Assembly: GCF_029714425.1 (NCBI RefSeq)
Contig: NZ_CP121668.1
Span: 2,067,501 to 2,131,500 of the forward strand
Origin: Bradyrhizobium sp. CB2312
GTDB lineage: Bacteria > Pseudomonadota > Alphaproteobacteria > Rhizobiales > Xanthobacteraceae
Direction: 5' to 3'
DNA: 64,000 bases
Position 1 is the first letter of the stretch, and each line of letters opens with the position of its first letter. The position numbers and the translations under genes were made by a program. This document shows positions 58,907 to 64,000 of this stretch, piece after piece. The notes under the pieces are model-generated. The model ran no database searches. It was not told the DNA's origin and was given only the letters and a program-made list of their open reading frames with translations.

Positions 58907-59932
58907 ATGAAGACGAAACTGGTCTGGACCGCCGCTGCGTTCGCACTCTCGCTGCCGGTCTCGACATTTCAGGCGCAGGCGCTGGAGCTGAAGGTCGCCG
59001 ACTCTTTCCCCGCCGGTCATTATCTCGTCCGCCTGCTGCTCAAGCCCTGGATGGACGATGTCACCAAGCGCACCAACGGCGCGGTGACCTTCACCTATTA
59101 TCCGAACCAGCAGATCGGCAAGGCGGCCGACATGCTGCGTCTGACACAGTCGGGCGTGGTGGACATCGGCTACATCGGGCCGTCCTATGTTTCCGACAAG
59201 ATGCCGCTGTCGGAAGTCGCGCAATTGCCGGGCGCGTTCGCGACCAGCTGCCAGGGCACGCTCGCTTACTGGAAGACCGCGCGCGAAGGCATTTTGGCCA
59301 AGCAGGAATATGCCCCGAACAAGATCAAGCTGCTGATGGCCGTGGTGCTGCCGCCCTATCAGGTGTGGACCGTCAAGTCGAAGGTGGAAACCACCAAGGA
59401 CATGCAGGGCCTGAAGCTGCGCACCACTGGCGGCGCACAGGACCTCACGCTGCGTGCGCTCAACGCCGTGCCGGTGCGCATGGCCGCGCCCGATGCCTAC
59501 GAGTCGCTGTCGCGCGGCACCATGGACGGCCTGTTGTTCCCGCTCGACAGCGTCGTGTCCTACGGCCTCGACAAGCTGGTCAAGCACGCCACTGAAGGCG
59601 TCAGCTTCGGCAGCTTCATCGTCGCCTATTCCATCAACCAGTCGGTCTGGGACAAGCTGCCCGACGACGTGAAGAAGGCGATGAACGAGGCCTCGGAGGC
59701 GATCACGCCGAAGGCCTGCGCCGACGTCGACAAGGAAGGCGAAGTCACCAAGAAGCACATGCAGGACGAAGGCGTCAGCTTCGATCCGCTGCCGGAGGCG
59801 ACGCGCGCCGAGATCAAGGACAGGCTCAAGGATGTCGGCAAGCAGTGGGCGAGCGGGCTCGACAGCCGCGGCAAGCAGGCCTCTGCCGCGTTGAAGGAGT
59901 TCGACGACTTGCTCGCCGCCGGCCACAAGTAA
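58907..59932 (+). CDS. TRAP transporter substrate-binding protein (DctP family)
   Basis: The 341-residue precursor has a signal peptide (TAAAFALSLPVSTFQAQA) and a DctP core. The core contains LELKVADSFPAGHYLVRLLL, YYPNQQIGKAADMLRLTQSG and MQGLKLRTTGGAQDLTLRAL (with the carboxylate-binding Arg). It belongs to a different subgroup from the DctP at 19502. First gene of the operon divergent from the CoA-transferase genes, so its ligand is probably a C4-C5 dicarboxylate such as itaconate or mesaconate. Confidence 0.9.
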   Translation: MKTKLVWTAAAFALSLPVSTFQAQALELKVADSFPAGHYLVRLLLKPWMDDVTKRTNGAVTFTYYPNQQIGKAADMLRLTQSGVVDIGYIGPSYVSDKMPLSEVAQLPGAFATSCQGTLAYWKTAREGILAKQEYAPNKIKLLMAVVLPPYQVWTVKSKVETTKDMQGLKLRTTGGAQDLTLRALNAVPVRMAAPDAYESLSRGTMDGLLFPLDSVVSYGLDKLVKHATEGVSFGSFIVAYSINQSVWDKLPDDVKKAMNEASEAITPKACADVDKEGEVTKKHMQDEGVSFDPLPEATRAEIKDRLKDVGKQWASGLDSRGKQASAALKEFDDLLAAGHK

Positions 59933-59958
59933 TCCCAAAACGAAGAGGGAGGCGCGAA

Positions 59959-60513
59959 GTGATCGAACGGGCAGGGCAAGTGCTCGGTGCGCTGGAGCGC
60001 GCGCTGACGGTGATCGCGGTGGTGTTCCTGTTCGTGATCATGCTGCTGGTGGTGACCGACGTGTTCATGCGTTACGTGCTGAACAGTCCGTTCGCCTTTA
60101 CCTACGATCTGATCGGGCTCTATCTGCTCGCCGGCGTGTTCTTCTTCACGCTCTCGGACGGCCTGCGCGAACATGCGCATGTCGGCGTGGACATCCTGCT
60201 GTCGCGGTTCTCGCCGACGGGACGGCGGCTGTCCGAGATCGTCACCGCGCTCGCCGGGCTGTTCGTGTTCGTCCTGATCTGCAAGGTCGGGTTCGAACGC
60301 GCGCTGGAGAATTACGAGCAGCACGATGTGCTCTCAGGCGCGATCCCCTGGCCGACCTGGATCTCGGCGGCGCTGGTGCCGTTCGGCTGCGGTGTGCTGG
60401 TGCTTCGGCTGGCGCTTCAGCTCGTCGGCAATGTGCTGAGCCTCGTCAGCGGTCGCGACCTCTATCCGCTGCCGCCGGTGACCGGCGTCGGTGAAGCACG
60501 TAGCTTCGAGTAA
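59959..60513 (+). CDS. TRAP transporter small membrane subunit (DctQ family)
   Basis: A 184-residue four-helix membrane protein with DctQ signatures VTDVFMRYVLNSPFAFTYDL and LREHAHVGVDILLSRF. The GTG start at 59959 is chosen for the AGGGAGG ribosome site and normal N-terminus (VIERAGQVLGALERALTVIA). It links the binding protein to the large permease encoded 12 bases downstream. Confidence 0.88.
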   Translation: MIERAGQVLGALERALTVIAVVFLFVIMLLVVTDVFMRYVLNSPFAFTYDLIGLYLLAGVFFFTLSDGLREHAHVGVDILLSRFSPTGRRLSEIVTALAGLFVFVLICKVGFERALENYEQHDVLSGAIPWPTWISAALVPFGCGVLVLRLALQLVGNVLSLVSGRDLYPLPPVTGVGEARSFE

Positions 60514-60525
60514 CGGCAGGCCGCC

Positions 60526-61814
60526 ATGACACCTTTCATCGTTCTCGCCCTGTTGTTCGGCCTGCTCGCGCTCGGCACGCCCGTCGGCTTCGCCATGGCC
60601 TTTTCCGGCTCGGTCGGCCTCGTCGTGGTCGGCGACTGGTCCACGCTGTTCGGCATTCTGCAAACCGCGCCGCTCTCGACCGTCTCGTCCTATGAGCTGA
60701 TCACCATCCCGATGTTCCTCCTGATGGCGGACCTCGTGCTGTTGTCGGGCGTCGCGGATGATCTGTTCAAGACGGCGTCGGCCTGGGTCGGCCGCATCCC
60801 CGGCGGCCTCGGCATGGCGACCGCGCTCGCCGGCGCCGGTTTCGGCGCGATCTGCGGCACCTCGACGGCCTCCGCCGCGACGCTGTCCTCGACCAGCCTG
60901 CCGGCGATGATCCGCCAGGGCTATGAGCCGAAGATGGCCGCGGGCGTGGTCGCGATCTCGGGCACCCTGTCGATGCTGCTGCCGACCAGCGTTGCGCTCG
61001 TCATCTTCGGACTGCTGGCCGAGGTGAACATCGGCAAGCTGCTGATCAGCGGCATCATCCCGGCGATCCTCGTCACCATCACCATCATGGCCACGATCTA
61101 TTTCCTGGTCTGGCAGGATCCCGCGCGTGCCCCGGCTGCGAAATCGGTGCCATGGCGCGAAAAATTTGCGCTGCTATGGCAGGTCTCGCCGATGGTGGTG
61201 CTGTTCTCGATCGTGACGGGCACGATCTATCTCGGCGTCGCGACGCCGACGGAGGCCTCGGCCTTCGGCGCGTTCGGTGCCTTCCTGCTCGCGATCGTCA
61301 AGGCAAGATCACGCCGACCTCGCTCTACAGGACGCTGCTGCGCGCCTGCCACGGCACCTGCATGATCATCATGATCCTGGTCGGCGCCTCGATCTTCGGC
61401 TATTTTTTCACGCTCACCCATGTCACGCAGGACCTCGTCGCCTGGATCGGTAGCTTGCCGACCTCGCGCTGGGTGATCATCACGCTGATCCTGTGCGGCT
61501 ACATCGTGCTCGGCTCGTTCATGGACCAGATCGCGATCCTGGTGCTGACCGTACCGATCGTGCTGCCGCTGATCAAGACGCTCGGCTTCGACCCGATCTG
61601 GTTCGGCGTCATCAAGATCGTCACCGCCGAGGTCGGCATGATCACGCCGCCGGTCGGATTGAACTGCTTCATCGTCGCCCGCTATGCCAAGCGGCCGGTC
61701 GCGGAGGTGTTCCACGGCACCTTTCCGCACTTCATCGCGCACCTGATCGCGATTGCGATCCTGGTGGCGTTTCCGTCTATCATCCTCTGGCTGCCCTCGC
61801 AGATGGGGCGCTAA
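60526..61814 (+). pseudogene. TRAP transporter large permease (DctM family), one frameshift
   Basis: Two frames make one DctM. The first, from ATG 60526 to about 61302, has GFGAICGTSTASAATLSSTS and FGLLAEVNIGKLLISGIIPA. The second, from about 61303 to 61814, has GKITPTSLYRTLLRACHGTC and IVTAEVGMITPPVGLNCFIV. At 61301-61304 AGGC would need one more G to read VKGKITPT. With it the protein is 429 residues, the normal DctM length. As written, the permease is truncated in the middle and the transporter would be dead. Confidence 0.88.
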
Positions 61815-61843
61815 GCTTAACGAGCCTCCACAAGGAGACCATC

Positions 61844-63010
61844 ATGGATTTCGCGCTCACCGATCAGCAGGAAGCCATTCGCGATGCCATCGCAAAAATC
61901 TGCGAAGGCTTTCCCGACGCCTATTGGCTGAAGAAGGACCACGATGGCGGCTTCCCGCACGATTTTCATAAAGCACTCGCCGATGCCGGCTGGCTCGGCA
62001 TCTGCGTGCCGGAGCAATATGGCGGCTCCGGGCTCGGCATCACCGACGCTGCGATCATGATGCGCACCATCGCGGAATCCGGCGCCGGCATGTCCGGCGC
62101 CTCCGCGGTGCACATCAACGTGTTCGGGCTCAATCCCGTCGTCGTGTTCGGCACCGAGGAGCAGCGCAAGCGCATGCTGCCACCGATGGTCGAGGGCCGC
62201 GAGAAGGCCTGCTTCGCCGTCACCGAGCCCAACACCGGCCTCAACACCACCCAGCTCAAGACCCGCGCGGTCGCCAAGAACGACCGCTACATCGTCAACG
62301 GCCAGAAGGTGTGGATCTCGACCGCGCAGGTCGCGCACAAGATCCTGCTGCTGGCGCGCACCACGCCGCTGGAGGAGGTGCGTTCGCCGACCCACGGGCT
62401 CAGCCTGTTCTATACGGACTTCGACCGCAACAGGATCAAGGTCCACGAGATCGAGAAGATGGGCCGCAAGATCGTCGATTCCAACGAGCTGTTCTTCGAG
62501 GACTTTGAAATTCCGATGGAGGACCGCATCGGCGAAGAGGGTAAGGGTTTTGAGTACATCCTCGAAGGCATGAACCCCGAGCGCATCCTGATCGCGGCCG
62601 AGGCCGTTGGGCTGGGTAAGCTGGCGCTCTCGCGCGCGACCGAATATGCCAAGACCCGTGTCGTGTTCAATCGTCCGATCGGAAAAAATCAAGGCATCCA
62701 GCATCCGCTCGCGGTGAACTGGGTCGAGCTCGAGGCCGCCTGGCTGATGGTGATGCAGGCGGCCTGGCAATACGACAAGGGCTTGCCCTGCGGAGCCGGC
62801 GCGAACGCCGCGAAATATTTCGCAGGCGAAGCCGGGTACCATGCCTGCGAGCAGGCGGTGATGACCCATGGCGGCTTCGGCTACGCCAAGGAATTCCACG
62901 TCGAGCGCTATTTGCGCGAAGTGCTGATCCCGCGTATCGCGCCGGTCAGCCCGCAGCTCGCGCTCAGTTTCATTGCGGAAAAGGTGCTGGGCCTCGCGAA
63001 GTCGTACTAG
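61844..63010 (+). CDS. Acyl-CoA dehydrogenase
   Basis: A 388-residue flavoprotein of the acyl-CoA dehydrogenase family. It has the FAD/substrate segments CFAVTEPNTGLNTTQLKTRA and VNGQKVWISTAQVAHKILLL and the C-terminal HGGFGYAKEFHVERYLREVL. The usual YEGT-type catalytic Glu near the C-terminus is absent (the region reads LIPRIAPVSPQL). E246 in GMNPERILIAAEAVG is at the position used by isovaleryl-CoA-dehydrogenase-like enzymes. It follows dctM in the operon and has a GGAGA box. Confidence 0.88.
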   Translation: MDFALTDQQEAIRDAIAKICEGFPDAYWLKKDHDGGFPHDFHKALADAGWLGICVPEQYGGSGLGITDAAIMMRTIAESGAGMSGASAVHINVFGLNPVVVFGTEEQRKRMLPPMVEGREKACFAVTEPNTGLNTTQLKTRAVAKNDRYIVNGQKVWISTAQVAHKILLLARTTPLEEVRSPTHGLSLFYTDFDRNRIKVHEIEKMGRKIVDSNELFFEDFEIPMEDRIGEEGKGFEYILEGMNPERILIAAEAVGLGKLALSRATEYAKTRVVFNRPIGKNQGIQHPLAVNWVELEAAWLMVMQAAWQYDKGLPCGAGANAAKYFAGEAGYHACEQAVMTHGGFGYAKEFHVERYLREVLIPRIAPVSPQLALSFIAEKVLGLAKSY

Positions 63011-63021
63011 GCTCCGCGCGA

Positions 63022-64000
63022 ATGGCTCGGCAGGAAGCCGTGAATGTCGAGTTTTCCGGCTTGATCCGGGAGAACGATCTCGTCGTGTGCGGGCAGGCGA
63101 CGGCCGAGCCCGTCACCCTCACCGAAGCGCTGGTTGCGCAGGCCGGGCATCTGCCCGCCTTCCGCATCATGGTCGGGCCGATCTTCTCGGACACATTCTC
63201 CGCGTCCTGCGCGCCGAACGTCTCGTTCCAGAGCTATGGCGTGATCGGCAATGCGCGGCGACTCGCGAAGGCCGGGCGGCTCGACGTGATTCCGAGCAAT
63301 TACAGCGCCTTCTGCGCCGACTTCGCCGCGCGCCGCCATCAAGCCGATGTCGTTCTGGTGCAACTTGCGGAGTCCGGGGGACGGCTCAGCGCCAGCCTCT
63401 CCAACGACTACGTCATCGATGCCGCGCGCGGCGCGCGCTGCGTCATTGCCGAGATCAATCCGGATGCGCCCTTCACGTTCGGCGCGGAATGGCCGCAGGA
63501 CGTGCCGATCCATGTGCGTGCGCCCGCTCGCCGTCCGCCGGTGGAATTGGCCTCACCGCCGCTTGATGACGTCTCGCGCCGCATCGCAGCGCATGCGGCG
63601 GGCCTGATTGCCGACGGCAGCACGCTCCAGTTCGGCGTCGGCCGGATTCCGGATGCGATCCTGTCCTCGCTGACCCATGCGCGCCATCTCGGCATCCATT
63701 CCGGGCTGATCAACGACGCTGTTGTCGACCTCATCGCGTGTGGCGCGGTAACGAATGCGGAGAAGGGGATCGATGCCGGGATCACGGTCACCAACCAGGT
63801 GATCGGCACGCAGCGGCTCTATCGCTTCGTTCACGAAAACAAGATGGTTTCGGTGCGGCCGACATCCTATACGCACGGCCAGAACGTGCTGGCGCGGATC
63901 AACCGGCTGGTCGCAATCAACTCGGCGCTCCAGGTCGGGCTCGACGGCAGCGTCAATTCCGAGACGCTCAATGGCATTGCGATCGGCGCGATCGGCGGGC
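63022..64000 (+). CDS. Acetyl-CoA hydrolase/CoA-transferase family (class I), 3' truncated by window edge
   Basis: The frame opens at ATG 63022, 11 bases after the acyl-CoA dehydrogenase stop, and runs to the window end (326 codons visible). It contains VLVQLAESGGRLSASLSNDY, LQFGVGRIPDAILSSL and ALQVGLDGSVNSETLNGIAI; the Glu in VNSET is at the catalytic position of the 4-hydroxybutyrate/acetate CoA-transferase family. It shows RipA-like class I architecture, a second CoA-transferase type in this module. The C-terminus is unseen. Confidence 0.85.
   Translation, partial: MARQEAVNVEFSGLIRENDLVVCGQATAEPVTLTEALVAQAGHLPAFRIMVGPIFSDTFSASCAPNVSFQSYGVIGNARRLAKAGRLDVIPSNYSAFCADFAARRHQADVVLVQLAESGGRLSASLSNDYVIDAARGARCVIAEINPDAPFTFGAEWPQDVPIHVRAPARRPPVELASPPLDDVSRRIAAHAAGLIADGSTLQFGVGRIPDAILSSLTHARHLGIHSGLINDAVVDLIACGAVTNAEKGIDAGITVTNQVIGTQRLYRFVHENKMVSVRPTSYTHGQNVLARINRLVAINSALQVGLDGSVNSETLNGIAIGAIGG

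Overview
The window is high-GC alphaproteobacterial DNA, most likely from Bradyrhizobium or a close relative in the Nitrobacteraceae. The evidence is the flaF-flbT pair with an FtcR/LafR-type flagellar regulator, many TRAP and ABC uptake cassettes, and several families of rhizobial intergenic palindromic repeats. No replication origin, rRNA, tRNA or CRISPR array was recognised.

Layout. (1) 1-8371 is the 3' part of a flagellar operon on the + strand: flgK (partial), flgL, flaF, flbT, flgD, fliQ, flhA, fliR and four small accessory genes. It ends at a perfect hairpin, with the convergent regulator ftcR at 8520-9296. (2) 9297-16877 holds unrelated single genes: a membrane coiled-coil protein, a MarR regulator with four C-terminal cysteines, a dienelactone hydrolase whose Tat leader is frameshifted, a serine beta-lactamase-fold enzyme, an epimerase-like SDR, a HAD phosphatase and an NTF2-like protein. 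(3) 16975-24944 is a hexuronate/aldonate locus: uxuB-like reductase, a divergent GntR regulator with a UxuR-type operator, a TRAP transporter, an idonate-dehydrogenase-like enzyme and uxuA. (4) 25118-26386 is an intact IS481-family element inserted exactly in the loop of an intergenic palindrome. (5) 26580-31150 has a frameshifted class 3 lipase and a TetR/TonB-receptor pair. (6) 31167-39945 has an amino-acid-type binding protein and a run of 2-oxoacid/D-amino-acid genes: hydroxyacid dehydrogenase, ThDP enzyme, DadA-like oxidase, Asp/Glu racemase-like protein, GntR regulator, split ThDP decarboxylase and SDR. (7) 40072-46409 is a sugar ABC cassette without an ATPase, a divergent LacI regulator, and an ADP-ribosylglycohydrolase-family protein with an extra C-terminal region. 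(8) 46417-51916 has an IclR regulator, an FAD dehydrogenase of the ketosteroid-dehydrogenase/fumarate-reductase type, a branched-chain-type binding protein and an MHS transporter. (9) 51923-55175 has a GH79 heparanase-like glycosidase, a Tat-exported FAH-family protein and a small glycine/alanine-rich secreted protein. (10) 55372-64000 is a divergent catabolic module: class III CoA-transferase, MaoC hydratase, CitE-like lyase and IclR on one side; a TRAP transporter (frameshifted large subunit), an acyl-CoA dehydrogenase and a class I CoA-transferase/hydrolase on the other. Its gene content resembles the itaconate to citramalyl-CoA to pyruvate plus acetyl-CoA pathway.

Most of the window outside the flagellar operon looks like scavenging metabolism: a dedicated binding protein or transporter, a linked regulator and a short enzyme set, repeated six or so times. 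Three genes (dienelactone hydrolase, lipase, TRAP DctM) each carry one single-base indel. Correcting it restores a full-length family member in every case, so these are either very recent mutations or sequence errors.
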